From Prevotella sp. (GTDB lineage Bacteria; Bacteroidota; Bacteroidia; Bacteroidales; Bacteroidaceae), in contig JAFLSE010000016.1 in the NCBI GenBank assembly GCA_022511075.1, positions 1-57,526 of the forward strand: a stretch of 57,526 nucleotides of DNA, given 5' to 3'. The position numbers and the translations under genes are program-made. Positions 7,357 to 18,371 of this stretch are shown here, piece by piece. Below the pieces are notes generated by a model that was given only the letters and a program-made list of their open reading frames with translations, was not told the origin of the DNA and did not search any database. Position 1 is the first letter of the stretch, and each line of letters starts with the position of its first letter.

Positions 7357-9372
7357 TTATAACATTGATTTAACTTGGTTGTATACATTTTCAGCAGTGA
7401 AGCCGAGTTTCTCGTCGAGCACCTTGTATGGAGCAGAGAAACCGAATGTCTCAAGTCCCCATACCTTGCCGTTTGCACCTACGAGTCCTTGGAGGTTTAC
7501 AGGCAAACCTGCGGTGAGACCGAATATCTTCGCACCGTTTGGCAGGAGTGCATTCTGGTACTCCACAGGCTGTGTGCGGAACAAACCTTCTGACGGACAA
7601 GAAACGATGCGGCACTTAATGTTGTCCTTGCGGAGCAATTCTGCACCTGCAACGAGTGTTGCAACCTCAGAACCTGAAGCAACCATAATGACATCAGGAT
7701 TCTCGTCAGCACCTGCGATGTTGTAAGCACCCTTTGCTGCCTCGTCATATTGTGTGCCGGCAGGGAGAGTGGTGATGTTCTGGCGTGAGAAGATGAGAGC
7801 CGTAGGAGATGCTGTGTTCTCCATAGCAAGTCGCCAGCATACGGTTGTCTCAATGGCATCGGCAGGACGGAGCACGAGCATTGCGTTCTTGCCGTCGTGG
7901 CGCTTGAGTTTTTCCATAAGGCGGATTTGTGCCTCCTGCTCAACAGGCTCATGGGTAGGACCGTCCTCACCCACACGGAATGCATCGTGAGTCCAAATGA
8001 ACTTCACTGGCAACTGCATAAGCGCAGCCATACGAACAGCAGGTTTCATATAATCGGAGAATACGAAGAATGTTCCGCAAGCAGGGATAACACCGCCGTG
8101 GAGAGCCATACCGATGCAGCAGCAAGCCATAGTCAACTCTGCCACACCTGCCTGGAAGAATGCGCCGCTGAAATCGTCGCGTGTCAGTGCGTGGGTCTTT
8201 TTCAGGAAGCCGTCGGTCTTGTCGGAATTAGAGAGGTCGGCAGAAGCACAAATCATATTCTCCACCTGTTCCGCCAATACGCTGAGTACGGCAGCAGAAG
8301 CGTTGCGTGTGGCATCGTTCTCCTTTTGTACAACCTTTGTCCAGTCTACTTCAGGCACTTCGTTCTTCATCCACTTCTCAAGTTTTGCAGCGCACTCTGG
8401 GTTTTCAGCAGCCCAAGCCTTTTCAGCAGCATACTTTTCGGCACATATTGCCTCGAGTTGCTTTGCGCGGTCTGCATAGAGTGTTTCCACTTCTGGGAAT
8501 ATAGCGAATGGTGCTTCTGGATTTCCACCGAGATTCTTCACAGTGTTCAGGAACGCATCGCCACCGAGAGGTGCTCCGTGAGTCTTACAATTGCGCTCGT
8601 ATGAAGTATTGTCTGCCTTCAATGCACCCTTGCCCATAATTGTCTTACCGATGATGAGGGTAGGGCGCTTTGTCTCTGCCTTTGCAGCATCGAGAGCCTT
8701 GCGTATCTCGTCGCAGTCGTTACCGTTGATAGAGATTACGTTCCATCCCCAAGCCTCATACTTCTTTGCTGTGTCCTCGGTAATAACATCGGCACACTCC
8801 GTTGAAAGTTGAATGTCGTTAGAGTCGTAGAACATCACGAGGTTGTTGAGACCGAGGTGACCGGCTATGCGACCTGCACCCTGCGAAATCTCTTCCTGAA
8901 CGCCGCCATCAGAAATGTAGGCATAGATAGTCTCGTCTGCAATAGACGGGTTACCTGTCTTGGCTGCAAGGAACTTGGCAGCTATGGCAGCACCAACAGC
9001 GTATGCGTGTCCCTGTCCGAGAGGACCTGAAGTGTTCTCGATGCCACGGTTGATGTCAAACTCTGGGTGTCCGTGTGTAGGAGAGCCCCACTGACGAAGT
9101 TGCTGCAACTCGTCAAGGCTGTATTTTCCTATGAGGCAAAGTTGTGCATAGAGCATAGGAGCCATATGTCCTGGGTCGAGGAAGAAACGGTCGCGACCTG
9201 CCCAACCGGGATTCTTCGGGTCGTATCTGAGATATTCAGAATACAAAACATTGATGAAGTCTGCACCGCCCATAGCGCCGCCGGGGTGACCAGACTTTGC
9301 CTTTTCAACCATTGAGGCTGCAAGAATGCGGATATTGTCCGCAGCCTTGTTCATTAATTCTTTGCTGTTCAT
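7357..9372 (-). CDS. tkt: Transketolase
   Basis: 671 residues, full length. Thiamine diphosphate enzyme that moves two-carbon units between ketoses and aldoses. Visible: SGHPGGAMGGADF at the N-terminus, the ThDP-binding ISDGGVQEE...(about 150-185) region ending in NNLVMFYDSNDIQLS, the pyrimidine-domain motif THDAFRVGEDGPTHEPVEQ (about 455-475) and the C-terminal domain. Located between the secreted arabinofuranosidase gene and rpiB, it consumes the xylulose 5-phosphate produced by AraA-AraB-AraD. The same pairing of arabinose genes with transketolase and rpiB is known in Bacteroides arabinose loci. Confidence 0.97.
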   Translation of the reverse strand: MNSKELMNKAADNIRILAASMVEKAKSGHPGGAMGGADFINVLYSEYLRYDPKNPGWAGRDRFFLDPGHMAPMLYAQLCLIGKYSLDELQQLRQWGSPTHGHPEFDINRGIENTSGPLGQGHAYAVGAAIAAKFLAAKTGNPSIADETIYAYISDGGVQEEISQGAGRIAGHLGLNNLVMFYDSNDIQLSTECADVITEDTAKKYEAWGWNVISINGNDCDEIRKALDAAKAETKRPTLIIGKTIMGKGALKADNTSYERNCKTHGAPLGGDAFLNTVKNLGGNPEAPFAIFPEVETLYADRAKQLEAICAEKYAAEKAWAAENPECAAKLEKWMKNEVPEVDWTKVVQKENDATRNASAAVLSVLAEQVENMICASADLSNSDKTDGFLKKTHALTRDDFSGAFFQAGVAELTMACCCIGMALHGGVIPACGTFFVFSDYMKPAVRMAALMQLPVKFIWTHDAFRVGEDGPTHEPVEQEAQIRLMEKLKRHDGKNAMLVLRPADAIETTVCWRLAMENTASPTALIFSRQNITTLPAGTQYDEAAKGAYNIAGADENPDVIMVASGSEVATLVAGAELLRKDNIKCRIVSCPSEGLFRTQPVEYQNALLPNGAKIFGLTAGLPVNLQGLVGANGKVWGLETFGFSAPYKVLDEKLGFTAENVYNQVKSML

Positions 9373-9410
9373 AATCTATTTAATTTAGTTTGTTGTTTTA
9401 TATACAATGT

Positions 9411-10976
9411 TTATTTTACCTGCAACACTACAATACTCTTTGCCGGAATCTTTGCACGAACCACGTTCTTCTTTATTTCAGCACCCTTGAAGGCAGTGGG
9501 CTGCACGTTGTTTGGGTGTGAGAAGTCGTTGTAGTCGGCAATAGTCTTGCAGGTGAGAATCTCGCCAGTAACGCTCTTTGCCGTTGCTCCGTCGAGTGCT
9601 ATCTCAACCTCTTGTGCCTTGTCGAGACTGATGTTCGACAAAGCCACTACGATACTGCCGTCCTGTGCCTTTGCCGCAGAGGTGTTGAGCAATGGTATTC
9701 TCGGGTTTTGCTTCTGCTTGTAGCCACGCACGTCTATCGAGTCGGTAGCAATGTCCATAGGCAGGTATGTAGCATCTTGGAAAGGAGCATACATCTTGAA
9801 AACGTGGTAGGTAGGTGTGAGCACCATGTGTCCTTCGCCTTCTTGGTCGGTGAGAATCATCGACTGCAACACGTTTACAATCTGTGCTATATTGCACATC
9901 TTAACACGGTCGCAATGACGATGGAAGACATTGAACGAGAGGGCTGCCACGAATGCGTCACGCATGCAGTTCTGCTGATATAGGTGTCCTGGGTTTGTGC
10001 CTGGCTCAACATCCCACCAAGTACCCCATTCGTCAACCAACAATCCTATCTGCTTCTTTGGGTCTTTTTCGTCCATGATATCAGAATGCTCTTTTATCAC
10101 ATCCTCAATGCCGAGACATTTTCCCATTGTCCAATAGAAATCATCGGTGTCGTTGTTTATGGCAGCACCCTTGCTGCCGTCCCACCCTGTTACGGTGTAG
10201 TAGTGGAGCGATAGGCCCTGCATGTGGTGTCCAACGTTATTCATCAACACCTTTGTCCACTCATAGTCATAGTCGCTTGCTCCCGACGCAATCTTGTAGA
10301 GTTGGTTGCCATCGTAGTTGCGGCAATATGTTGAGTAGCGACGATACAAATCACCGTAATACTCTGGGCGCATACTGCCACCGCAGCCCCAACTCTCGTT
10401 GCCCACGCCGAGATATTTCACTTTCCAAGCCTTGTCCCTGCCGTTCTGGCGACGAAGTCTTGCCATTGGAGTGTCGCCATCGCTGGTCATATACTCCACC
10501 CATTTAGCAAGTTCCTCCACTGTGCCACTGCCAACATTGCCGCTGATATATGGTTCGCATCCTAACATTTCGCAAAGGTTTAGGAACTCGTGTGTACCAA
10601 AGGAGTTATCCTCAATAGTTCCACCCCAGTTGTTGTTCTGCATCGTTGGACGCTTGTCTTTCGGACCAATGCCGTCCATCCAGTGATACTCGTCGGCAAA
10701 GCAGCCTCCTGGCCAGCGCAGCACAGGTATCTTCAAGTCCTTCAATGCTTCGAACACGTCTTTGCGATAGCCATTGATGTTGGGAATTTTTGAGTTTTCG
10801 CCAACCCATAAGCCACCATATATACATGAGCCGAGATGCTCGGCAAACTGCCCGTAAATCTCTTTGTTAATCTTGTCCTTTCCCTGATTTACGTGAACAG
10901 TAACCGTAACGTTCTCCGCCGATGCGGAAAAACCTGCAATCACAGCCACGGCAGTTGTCAATATGCACTTTTTCAT
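9411..10976 (-). CDS. Secreted alpha-L-arabinofuranosidase, GH51
   Basis: 521 residues with a signal peptide ([20 protein letters not shown]). GH51 (beta/alpha)8 barrel: [20 protein letters not shown] near the start, [20 protein letters not shown] near 85-104, acid/base Glu194 in [11 protein letters not shown] and nucleophile Glu315 in [10 protein letters not shown]. The C-terminal beta domain follows from about 400. It releases terminal L-arabinofuranosyl residues from arabinan, arabinoxylan or oligosaccharides, acting retaining. A signal peptide places it in the periplasm or at the surface. The gene lies 26 nt after araB, so the enzyme that frees arabinose is made together with the enzymes that metabolise it. 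Confidence 0.95.
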   Translation of the reverse strand: MKKCILTTAVAVIAGFSASAENVTVTVHVNQGKDKINKEIYGQFAEHLGSCIYGGLWVGENSKIPNINGYRKDVFEALKDLKIPVLRWPGGCFADEYHWMDGIGPKDKRPTMQNNNWGGTIEDNSFGTHEFLNLCEMLGCEPYISGNVGSGTVEELAKWVEYMTSDGDTPMARLRRQNGRDKAWKVKYLGVGNESWGCGGSMRPEYYGDLYRRYSTYCRNYDGNQLYKIASGASDYDYEWTKVLMNNVGHHMQGLSLHYYTVTGWDGSKGAAINNDTDDFYWTMGKCLGIEDVIKEHSDIMDEKDPKKQIGLLVDEWGTWWDVEPGTNPGHLYQQNCMRDAFVAALSFNVFHRHCDRVKMCNIAQIVNVLQSMILTDQEGEGHMVLTPTYHVFKMYAPFQDATYLPMDIATDSIDVRGYKQKQNPRIPLLNTSAAKAQDGSIVVALSNISLDKAQEVEIALDGATAKSVTGEILTCKTIADYNDFSHPNNVQPTAFKGAEIKKNVVRAKIPAKSIVVLQVK

Positions 10977-11002
10977 AGATCCTTTCTTTTGCTATTCCTT
11001 TG

Positions 11003-12601
11003 TTATTGCTTACTCTTTACTGCTGCCTCTTCTATTGGCAGTCCGGCTTTGTAGTTTTCAATATATGCGTTGAATCCGGCGATATCTTCCGGAGTAGGGG
11101 ATATCTCCACGCCAGTGTTGTCGGCAAACACCTTTTCGTCGAGGAACTGCGCGAGAGACAAACCTTGCTCGTTGTTCACAAGATATGCAGCCAACAAGGC
11201 TATACCCCACGCACCACCTTCGCCTGCTGTCTCCATTACTGATATTGGTGAGTTGAGTGCAGCAGCAAGTACGCGCTGACCCACGCCCTTTGTCTTGAAG
11301 AGTCCGCCGTGACCAGTGATGCGGTCCACTTGTATCTTCTCCTCGTTGAAGAGAATATCGTTGCCAATCTTGAGCACACTCACAGAGCCATAGAGATGAA
11401 CACGAATGAAGTTTGCAAGGTTGAACTTGTCGTTTGCCGAACGCACAAAGAGCGGACGGCCTTCCTCAAGTCCTGTTACGGGCTCGCCTGAAATGTAGTT
11501 GTAGGAAACAAGTCCTCCGCAGTCGGCATCGCCTGTCATGGCATTGTTGTAGAGTTTGCCGTAAACCTCGTTCATATCTACCTTAACGCCAAGCAGTTCC
11601 TGATATTCCTTAAACAATCCCACCCACGCATTGAGGTCGGAAGTACAATTGTTGCAGTGTACCATAGCCACAAGGCTGCCGTCGGGAGTTGTCACCATAT
11701 CAATCATTTCGTATGGCTTGCTCAAGTCCTTTTCGAGAACAATCATCGAGAACGAAGATGTACCTGCCGATACGTTACCTGTGCGCTGTCTTACGGCGTT
11801 TGTTGCCACCATACCTGTACCTGCATCGCCTTCGGGTGGACACAGTGGCACACCTGCCTTCAAGTGTCCTGAAACATCGAGCCTCTTCACTCCTGCCTCG
11901 GTGAGCGCACCTGCATCTTCGCCGGCAACCAACACCTTTGGCAGTATGTCGCCCAGTTTCCAGTCAAAGCCCTTTGGCTCTACAAGTTTGTCGAACTTCT
12001 CAACCATCTCTGCCACATAGTCCTTTGTCTGCGGGTCTATTGGCAGCATTCCCGATGCATCGCCCACGCCAAGCACCTTGCAACCAGTGAGTTGCCAGTG
12101 TATGTAGCCGGCAAGCGTTGTCAGGTACTTTATGTCCTTCACGTGCTCCTCGCCGTTGAGTATTGCCTGGTAGATATGGGAAATGCTCCAGCGGAGCGGA
12201 ATGTTGTATACAAAGAGTTCTGACAGGGCTGCCGCAGCCTTTCCCGTGTTGGTGTTGCGCCAAGTACGGAAGGGAACGAGTATTTCCTCTTTGTCGTTGA
12301 ACGCCATATAGCCGTGCATCATGGCACTTATACCAATGGCTTTCAGTGTCTCAATCTCCACGCCGTATTGCTTGTTCACGTTGGCACGCAGGTCTGCATA
12401 GCAGTCTTGCAATCCGTCCCAGATGGCATCAATGCTGTATGTCCACAGTCCGTCAACGAGTTTGTTCTCCCACTCGTGACTGCCTTGTGCTATCGGGTTG
12501 TTGTCCTCGTCGATGAGGACCGCCTTAATACGGGTAGAGCCAAACTCGATACCGAGAATGGCTTTGCCCGTTTCTATTATAGTCTTTGCGTTTGCTGTCA
12601 T
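11003..12601 (-). CDS. araB: Ribulokinase (FGGY family)
   Basis: 532 residues. I take the ATG at 12601, six nt after the araA stop; an in-frame TTG two codons earlier is less likely. FGGY carbohydrate kinase: N-terminal ATPase-fold domain with [19 protein letters not shown], second domain with [16 protein letters not shown] and the ATP-binding [12 protein letters not shown] block near residue 440. It phosphorylates L-ribulose to L-ribulose 5-phosphate. The family also contains xylulokinases; its place directly after araA and before a GH51 arabinofuranosidase, with araD in the same operon, decides for ribulokinase of the Bacteroidota type. Confidence 0.92.
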   Translation of the reverse strand: MTANAKTIIETGKAILGIEFGSTRIKAVLIDEDNNPIAQGSHEWENKLVDGLWTYSIDAIWDGLQDCYADLRANVNKQYGVEIETLKAIGISAMMHGYMAFNDKEEILVPFRTWRNTNTGKAAAALSELFVYNIPLRWSISHIYQAILNGEEHVKDIKYLTTLAGYIHWQLTGCKVLGVGDASGMLPIDPQTKDYVAEMVEKFDKLVEPKGFDWKLGDILPKVLVAGEDAGALTEAGVKRLDVSGHLKAGVPLCPPEGDAGTGMVATNAVRQRTGNVSAGTSSFSMIVLEKDLSKPYEMIDMVTTPDGSLVAMVHCNNCTSDLNAWVGLFKEYQELLGVKVDMNEVYGKLYNNAMTGDADCGGLVSYNYISGEPVTGLEEGRPLFVRSANDKFNLANFIRVHLYGSVSVLKIGNDILFNEEKIQVDRITGHGGLFKTKGVGQRVLAAALNSPISVMETAGEGGAWGIALLAAYLVNNEQGLSLAQFLDEKVFADNTGVEISPTPEDIAGFNAYIENYKAGLPIEEAAVKSKQ

Positions 12602-12607
12602 AAACAA

Positions 12608-14143
12608 TTATCTTAAAGCCTTGTTAAGCATATAGTAAACCTCGTTGAAGCGCAGTTCCTTGCGGAAGTTGTCAACGGTGGTGTCCTTGTTAATCAAGAT
12701 GCACTCAATGCCGGCAATCTCTGCGTAGTCCTGCCAATACTCATCGGTAAGGTCGTAGGAGAAGCAACTGTGGTGCGTGCCACCTGCATAAATCCAGCAT
12801 CCTGCACCAACCTCGAAGTTAGGCTGCGGAATCCACAATGCAGATGCAACAGGGAGTTTTGGCAGTGGCTTTGGCTCAATGCACTCAACATCGTTAACAA
12901 TCATACGGAAACGGTTGCCCATATCCACTACGGTTGCCGTTACACCCTTGCCAACCTTCGATGTGAACACGAGGCGTGCGGTGAGAGTTTTGCGATAGCC
13001 AATACCGAGATGATGTACCTCGAGGCGTGGCTTGCCCGTAGCAATGAGTGGGCAAACTTCGAGCATATGGCTCTGAAGAATAGAACTCTGTGCACCGTTA
13101 AGGTTCAAGGTGTAGTCCTCGAGGAATGAACAGTTCTTGCCTTGGCTCATAACATATACCGAGCGATAGAGGGCTGCACTCTTCCAGTCGCCTTCTGCGC
13201 CGAAACCATATCCCTCTGCCATAAGACGCTGCGATGCAAGTCCTGGTATCTGGTCGAATCCGTTGCCTGTCTCCTCTACGTTCACGTCGCCGAGGTCGTC
13301 GAAGTTAGTGGTAAAGCCCTTTGCACCCTTAGCCTTGAGGATTGCACGCAGTGCAAGCTCTGCCTTTGCTGCGTTCCATACCTTTTTATATGCCTCGGTG
13401 GTCTTGTCTTCAAGTTCTGCATCGTGGTCGTACTCCTTGAAATATGTTGCAACGAGGGCATCCACCTCAGCATCTGTAACCTTGTGGAAATATTCAAGCA
13501 CCTCTGAGAAAGCGCAGTAGTCAACGTGATAACCGAGAACCTGCTCTGCTGCAACCTTGTCGCCGTCGGTAACGGCAACGTTGTTCATCTGGTCGCCGAA
13601 TCGAAGAATGAGCATGTCCTGTGAGTCAGCCCAGGCAGCGCAAACACGCTCCCATACGGCGATATGCTCCTGTGTTGATGCATCTTTCCAGTAGCCAACA
13701 ACAAGTTTCCTGTTCAGGCGCATACGTGATATGATGTGTCCGAACTCGCGGTCGCCGTGTGCACTCTGGTTCAGGTTCATGAAGTCCATGTCAATGTCGT
13801 TCCACGGAATCTCGGCATTGTATTGTGTGTGCAGGTGGAGCAGTGGTTTGTGCAGAATCTGCAGACCGTGAATCCACATCTTTGCAGGAGAGAATGTGTG
13901 CATCCATGTCATCACGCCCACGCACTTCTTCTCGTTGTTTGCCTGTGCAAAAATCTCTGCAACCTCCTTGCTGCTGTTCGCAGTACCTTTATATACAACC
14001 TTGATTGGCAGTCTGCCCGATTCGTTCAGTCCTGCAACCATTTCTTTTGAGTGTCCGTCAACTTGTGCCACGGCATCGCCTCCATACAAGAGTTGTGCAC
14101 CGGTCACAAACCAAATCTCACTTTCTGAATAGATATTGTTCAT
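12608..14143 (-). CDS. araA: L-arabinose isomerase
   Basis: 511 residues, normal for AraA. It converts L-arabinose to L-ribulose with a divalent metal. Typical features: IWFVTGAQLLYG at residues 11-22, the LHLHTQYNAEIPW segment near 100, FQ/N-like NGFDQIPGLASQRLMAEGYGFGAEGDWK (about 300-328) containing the metal-binding Glu residues, and HMLEVCPLIA plus LEVHHLGIG further on with the metal-binding His residues. Six nt separate it from araB and 61 nt from araD. Confidence 0.97.
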   Translation of the reverse strand: MNNIYSESEIWFVTGAQLLYGGDAVAQVDGHSKEMVAGLNESGRLPIKVVYKGTANSSKEVAEIFAQANNEKKCVGVMTWMHTFSPAKMWIHGLQILHKPLLHLHTQYNAEIPWNDIDMDFMNLNQSAHGDREFGHIISRMRLNRKLVVGYWKDASTQEHIAVWERVCAAWADSQDMLILRFGDQMNNVAVTDGDKVAAEQVLGYHVDYCAFSEVLEYFHKVTDAEVDALVATYFKEYDHDAELEDKTTEAYKKVWNAAKAELALRAILKAKGAKGFTTNFDDLGDVNVEETGNGFDQIPGLASQRLMAEGYGFGAEGDWKSAALYRSVYVMSQGKNCSFLEDYTLNLNGAQSSILQSHMLEVCPLIATGKPRLEVHHLGIGYRKTLTARLVFTSKVGKGVTATVVDMGNRFRMIVNDVECIEPKPLPKLPVASALWIPQPNFEVGAGCWIYAGGTHHSCFSYDLTDEYWQDYAEIAGIECILINKDTTVDNFRKELRFNEVYYMLNKALR

Positions 14144-14204
14144 AGTCTTTTGTTTGTTTATTGTGTTTCTTGTTTGTGTTTCTTGCCTTTTAGGGCGTAA
14201 AATG

Positions 14205-14897
14205 TCATTTCTTCTTTTGTCCGTAGTATGCGTTAGGACCGTGCTTGCGCATATAGTGCTTTTCGATGAGAAGCGGATTCATTGTAGTCTCTGGATTTAC
14301 CATATAACTGATGAATGCCATCTTTGCGCATTGCTCCATAACCTTTGCATTATACACTGCGTTTGCCGGCGATTTGCCCCACGAGAATGGTCCGTGGTTC
14401 TTAACGAGCACGCCCGGAGTGTGGTCGGGATTCATTCCCTCGAAACGCTTTACTATCACCACGCCCGTCTCCTTCTCATATTCATCCATCTGGTCGGCTG
14501 TCATATCGGCTGTGCATGGTATTTCCTTGTAAAAGTAGTCGGCGTGTGTCGTGCCGATGTTTGGAATGTCCTTGCCTGCCTGTGCCCACGCCGTTGCGTA
14601 TGTGGAGTGTGTGTGTACCACGCCCTTTATGTTTGGGAACGCCTTATATAATATAAGGTGTGTGGCTGTGTCGCTTGACGGATTGAGGTCGCCTTCCACC
14701 ACTTCGCCTGTCTCGAGGTCTACCACCACCATGTCGCTTACCTTCATATCTTCGTAACTAACGCCCGACGGCTTGATAACAACGAGACCCTTCTCACGGT
14801 CTATTCCCGATACGTTGCCCCAAGTGAATATCACCAAATCCTGCTTCACCAAATCAAGGTTGGCTTGGAATACTTCCTGTTTCAGTTGTTCTAACAT
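14205..14897 (-). CDS. araD: L-ribulose-5-phosphate 4-epimerase
   Basis: 230 residues, the usual length. Class II aldolase fold. It interconverts L-ribulose 5-phosphate and D-xylulose 5-phosphate by retro-aldol cleavage. Visible: [20 protein letters not shown] near residue 26, the phosphate-binding [15 protein letters not shown] (about 73-87), zinc ligands His95 and His97 in VVHTHSTYA and the later [14 protein letters not shown] (about 170). Third and last step of arabinose conversion in this operon, between the symporter and isomerase genes. Confidence 0.96.
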   Translation of the reverse strand: MLEQLKQEVFQANLDLVKQDLVIFTWGNVSGIDREKGLVVIKPSGVSYEDMKVSDMVVVDLETGEVVEGDLNPSSDTATHLILYKAFPNIKGVVHTHSTYATAWAQAGKDIPNIGTTHADYFYKEIPCTADMTADQMDEYEKETGVVIVKRFEGMNPDHTPGVLVKNHGPFSWGKSPANAVYNAKVMEQCAKMAFISYMVNPETTMNPLLIEKHYMRKHGPNAYYGQKKK

Positions 14898-14950
14898 ATT
14901 TGTCCTTATTTAAACGGCAATGGAAAGATGCCTTTCCATTGCCTTGTTTT

Positions 14951-16933
14951 TTACCATAATATTATATACAAAATAGTCAATATGACAATCACACCGCACG
15001 CTCCGATATTGAAGACTCTGTCGGTCTCGAATACCTTCAAGTCGATTGCTACGCACTTCGGGTCCTGAACTATATCCTTGGCATTGGAACGTAGATAAAG
15101 ACCAATGGTAGCCGTAATGGCTGCGAAGAAAATCATAGCACCCTCGAATCCGTGGATATGCATTGTGTGGTTGAAGAAACCTCCGATGAACAGCACGAAT
15201 GATACGGCAGCCACGCAGAACATTATGGTGCTCCAACGCAACTGTGTCTTGATGGTATTCTCATCGAGTTTGTCTGCCTGAACAGCCTTGTCGCTCTTCA
15301 ACGAAATCCATACGAAGAGGATAACCAATGTGATGAATACCACGCCGGAACGTACCAAGAACGGCATTTCGGGGAAGGCGAACTTGTATATGATTGAGAA
15401 TGCGAATGTACCGATGGCGCAGACCACGGCAGCCGTACCGCTGGCACGTTTCCACAGCAAGCCCAGACCGAAGATAACAACCACGCCTGGATAAACAAAT
15501 GCCGAATATTCCTGAATGAACTGGAATGCCTGGTCGATACCACCCATCAATGGATATACTGCTATCAAAGCGATAATCAGGGCGCATACAGAAGTCATAC
15601 GTCCCACTGTCACCAACTTCTTCTCTGATGCATTCTTATTAATGAACTGCTTGTAGATATCCATCGTGAAGAGGGTAGAGGTAGAGTTGAACATTGATGC
15701 CAGCGACGAAATAACGGCGGCAGCCAGTGCAGCAAAACTCAGACCCTTGACAACAGTCGGGGTGAAATTGCGAATAAGGAATGGATAGGCATCGTCAGAA
15801 CGTGATATCGAGCCAGCCAAGGTTTCACGCAGACCGTCACACTCAGGAGCGTTCATGATGTAGAATGCACAAACACCAGGGATACATACGATGAAAGGAA
15901 TCAATATCTTCAAGAAGGCAGCAAACACCATACCCTTCTTAGCCTCGTCAAGTGACTTGGCAGCCAGACCCTTCTGGATAATATACTGGTTGAAGCCCCA
16001 GTAGCCCAAGTTGGTCAACCATAAAGCACCAAAAATCAGCACGATACCAGGATTTGTGAAGAACGGGTCTTCCTTCTGGATAACATTACCTGCGGCATCA
16101 GCCACTCCGTTAATAACCGGATAAAGATCCTCGTTGCGGGTCACCACCAGATTGAAGTGCTTGTCGCCGTCAATGGATGCTAAATAGTCTTTGATATGCA
16201 TGAGCGCATCCCAAGGTCCTCCTATGCCCATCTCTGCACCAATGACAGAAAGCGCTGCATAGGCAGTAATCAAACCACCACCTACGAGGAAGGTCACCTG
16301 CATAACGTCGGTCCACGCAACTGATGCCAAACCGCCATAGATAGAATACAGACCGGCAACGAAGAACAATGCCAAGATTATGCACATACGCACTTGGTCG
16401 ATTTCCATACCGGCAACCATAATAGTCATATCGGTAGGCAGACCAAGAATCTGCTGTATAGCCAAAGCACCTAACCACGCAACAGAAGTCAAATTAACAA
16501 AAACGTAGAGGAATAGCCACAACAGCGAGAAGGCAAAGCCCACGCCCCAGTTGTAACGTTCGCGCAGGAACTGTGGAATGGTAAAGATTTTCTTCTCAAT
16601 CATCAGTGGCAGCAAGAACTTACCCACCACGAGCAATGTAGCAGCCGCCATCAACTCGTATGCAGCCTGGGCGATACCCGATGCGAATGCCGAACCTGAC
16701 ATTCCGATAAACTGTTCTGCGGAGATGTTCGCTGCAATGAGCGATGCACCTACAGCCCACCATGTAAGGGTATTACCCGCCAAGAAATAGTCGGTTGATG
16801 ATTTCTCCTCTCCTTTCTTGCCGCGCGAGAGGAACATTCCCATGCCGACAAGAATGATAATGTATGCAATGAAAACTGCGTAGTCTGCCATTGCGAAGCC
16901 ATTATTTTTTAGTGCTTCAAGAATATTATTCAT
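14951..16933 (-). CDS. Sodium:solute symporter (SLC5/SSS), probable arabinose transporter
   Basis: 660 residues with about 14 to 15 predicted membrane helices. SSS family: the N-terminal YAVFIAYIIILVGMGMFLSRGK helix, then SSTDYFLAGNTLTWWAVGASLIAANISAEQFIGMSGSA split over residues 47-85, the classical sodium/sugar-binding start of SGLT-like symporters. The GGLASVAWTDVMQVTFLVGGG segment near 210 is also typical. It imports a sugar with sodium across the inner membrane. Its position between galM and araD makes arabinose the likely substrate, as for the AraP-type transporter of Bacteroides; this is context inference, since SSS sugar specificity cannot be read directly. Confidence 0.9.
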   Translation of the reverse strand: MNNILEALKNNGFAMADYAVFIAYIIILVGMGMFLSRGKKGEEKSSTDYFLAGNTLTWWAVGASLIAANISAEQFIGMSGSAFASGIAQAAYELMAAATLLVVGKFLLPLMIEKKIFTIPQFLRERYNWGVGFAFSLLWLFLYVFVNLTSVAWLGALAIQQILGLPTDMTIMVAGMEIDQVRMCIILALFFVAGLYSIYGGLASVAWTDVMQVTFLVGGGLITAYAALSVIGAEMGIGGPWDALMHIKDYLASIDGDKHFNLVVTRNEDLYPVINGVADAAGNVIQKEDPFFTNPGIVLIFGALWLTNLGYWGFNQYIIQKGLAAKSLDEAKKGMVFAAFLKILIPFIVCIPGVCAFYIMNAPECDGLRETLAGSISRSDDAYPFLIRNFTPTVVKGLSFAALAAAVISSLASMFNSTSTLFTMDIYKQFINKNASEKKLVTVGRMTSVCALIIALIAVYPLMGGIDQAFQFIQEYSAFVYPGVVVIFGLGLLWKRASGTAAVVCAIGTFAFSIIYKFAFPEMPFLVRSGVVFITLVILFVWISLKSDKAVQADKLDENTIKTQLRWSTIMFCVAAVSFVLFIGGFFNHTMHIHGFEGAMIFFAAITATIGLYLRSNAKDIVQDPKCVAIDLKVFETDRVFNIGACGVIVILTILYIILW

Positions 16934-16976
16934 TTTCTTATTAAGTTTTTAGTTTTATATTTATGTTACTTTTATT

Positions 16977-18140
16977 CTATTTCACGGAAAATTTGTATGC
17001 CACGTGGCTGTAGTATTTCTCGCCTGGCTTCAGGTATGGCTGCGGCCAGTCCTTCTTGTTTGGTGAGTCGGGATATTTCTGGCTTTCAAGGCATACGCTC
17101 ACTTGCTTTGGATACTTGATGCCGTGCTTGCATGCTATGCCAGTGCCTTGGAAGTTGGCGGTATAGCACTGAACACCCGGCTCGTTTGTGAACATTTCCA
17201 TGAATATGCCGGTCTTCGGAGAGTATAGTGATGCGCATACTTGTGTATCGTCGCCCTTTCCGTCCTTGTATGTGTTCAGACACCAGTTGTGGTCATATCC
17301 TCCTGCGTTCTTAATCTGCTGGAAGGTAGTGTCCACGATTGTCTCCTGTATAGCGTGAGGAGTGCGGAAGTCCATCGGAGTACCCTCTACTGGCAGAATC
17401 TCGCCTGTTGTCATATATGTCTCGTCGGCAGGTGTGTAGTTGTCGGCGTTCAGATAGAGCACCATGTCCATACCCTCCTGCGACGGGTCACCGTTAAGGT
17501 TGAAGTAACTGTGGTTTGTCATATTTACCACCGTCTCCTTGTCTGTCGTTGCCTCAAACTTTATGTCGAGCGTGTTGTCACCCAGCAATGTGTATGTCGT
17601 TGTAGCCTTTACCTCGCCGGGGAAACCATTGTCGCCGTCTGGCGAAACAAGGCTGAGTACCAGCGTTGAGTCGTTTGGCTGCTCTGCATCGTAAATCTGA
17701 TACATCCAACCCGTAGGACCTCCGTGCAGACAGTGTCCGAAGTTGTTCTGCGGCAGTTGGTATTCCGTGCCGTCAACCGTTATCTTGCCGTCCTTTATGC
17801 GGTTGGCATATCTTCCCACCGATGAGCCGTAGTCGCTCGGAGAGTTCTCAATGTCGGCATACTGGGCTATGTTGTCATATCCCAATACTACGTCGGTTGG
17901 ATTACCGTCCTTGTCGGGCACCATAACCGACACGACTCTGCCGCCGAAGTTGGTTATACACACCTCCATGTCTCCGTTTGTGAGAGTGTAGAGTGCGGTC
18001 TTCTTGCCGTTGATTGTAGAGTCAAACTTGGCAGGGTCGAGATTCGACAGATTGCCTGTTTGTGCTTTCTCGCCACTTGAACACGCTGCCACGAGAGCTG
18101 CAAGTCCAAGTCCTAAAAAAGATGCATTCAGTTTTTTCAT
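16977..18140 (-). CDS. galM: Aldose 1-epimerase, predicted lipoprotein
   Basis: 387 residues. Type II signal peptide with lipobox LVAAC (Cys20), so the enzyme is probably membrane anchored outside the cytoplasm. GalM/mutarotase domain: SVGRYANRIKDGKITVDG (about 110), HCLHGGPTGWMYQIYDA (about 136-152) with a catalytic His, MTNHSYFNLNGDPS near 207 with the second catalytic His, and the late GVQCYTANFQGT strand near 324 that normally holds the catalytic Glu just before it (NEPGVQ). It interconverts anomers of sugars such as arabinose released by the operon's GH51. First gene of the operon; candidate promoter at 18221-18251. Confidence 0.94.
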   Translation of the reverse strand: MKKLNASFLGLGLAALVAACSSGEKAQTGNLSNLDPAKFDSTINGKKTALYTLTNGDMEVCITNFGGRVVSVMVPDKDGNPTDVVLGYDNIAQYADIENSPSDYGSSVGRYANRIKDGKITVDGTEYQLPQNNFGHCLHGGPTGWMYQIYDAEQPNDSTLVLSLVSPDGDNGFPGEVKATTTYTLLGDNTLDIKFEATTDKETVVNMTNHSYFNLNGDPSQEGMDMVLYLNADNYTPADETYMTTGEILPVEGTPMDFRTPHAIQETIVDTTFQQIKNAGGYDHNWCLNTYKDGKGDDTQVCASLYSPKTGIFMEMFTNEPGVQCYTANFQGTGIACKHGIKYPKQVSVCLESQKYPDSPNKKDWPQPYLKPGEKYYSHVAYKFSVK

Positions 18141-18220
18141 CGCTTTAGTTTATGTTTTTATGTTTTACGTTTAGTTTTGGTTTTTCAGTGTGCGCCATGT
18201 TTTATTTCGCATTTCGGTTG

Positions 18221-18251
18221 TAAAATTACAAAATATTTCTGAAACCACAAA
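18221..18251 (-). promoter_or_regulatory. Candidate promoter of the arabinose operon
   Basis: On the minus strand TTTG (18248-18251) is followed after 19 nt by TAATTTTA (18221-18228), one mismatch from TAnnTTTG. It leaves a 5' leader of about 70 nt before galM. I see no obvious AraR-type palindrome, but none is defined well enough to exclude one. Confidence 0.5.
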
Positions 18252-18371
18252 GAAAAACATAGTTTTTTTGCCGTTAAGTGTATTATAACACAAAATACAG
18301 TTAAAGTGACATACCATTCATTCTGTTTAAACATCTTTGTGAGTACTCTTTGTAATAATACCAAATGTTTT

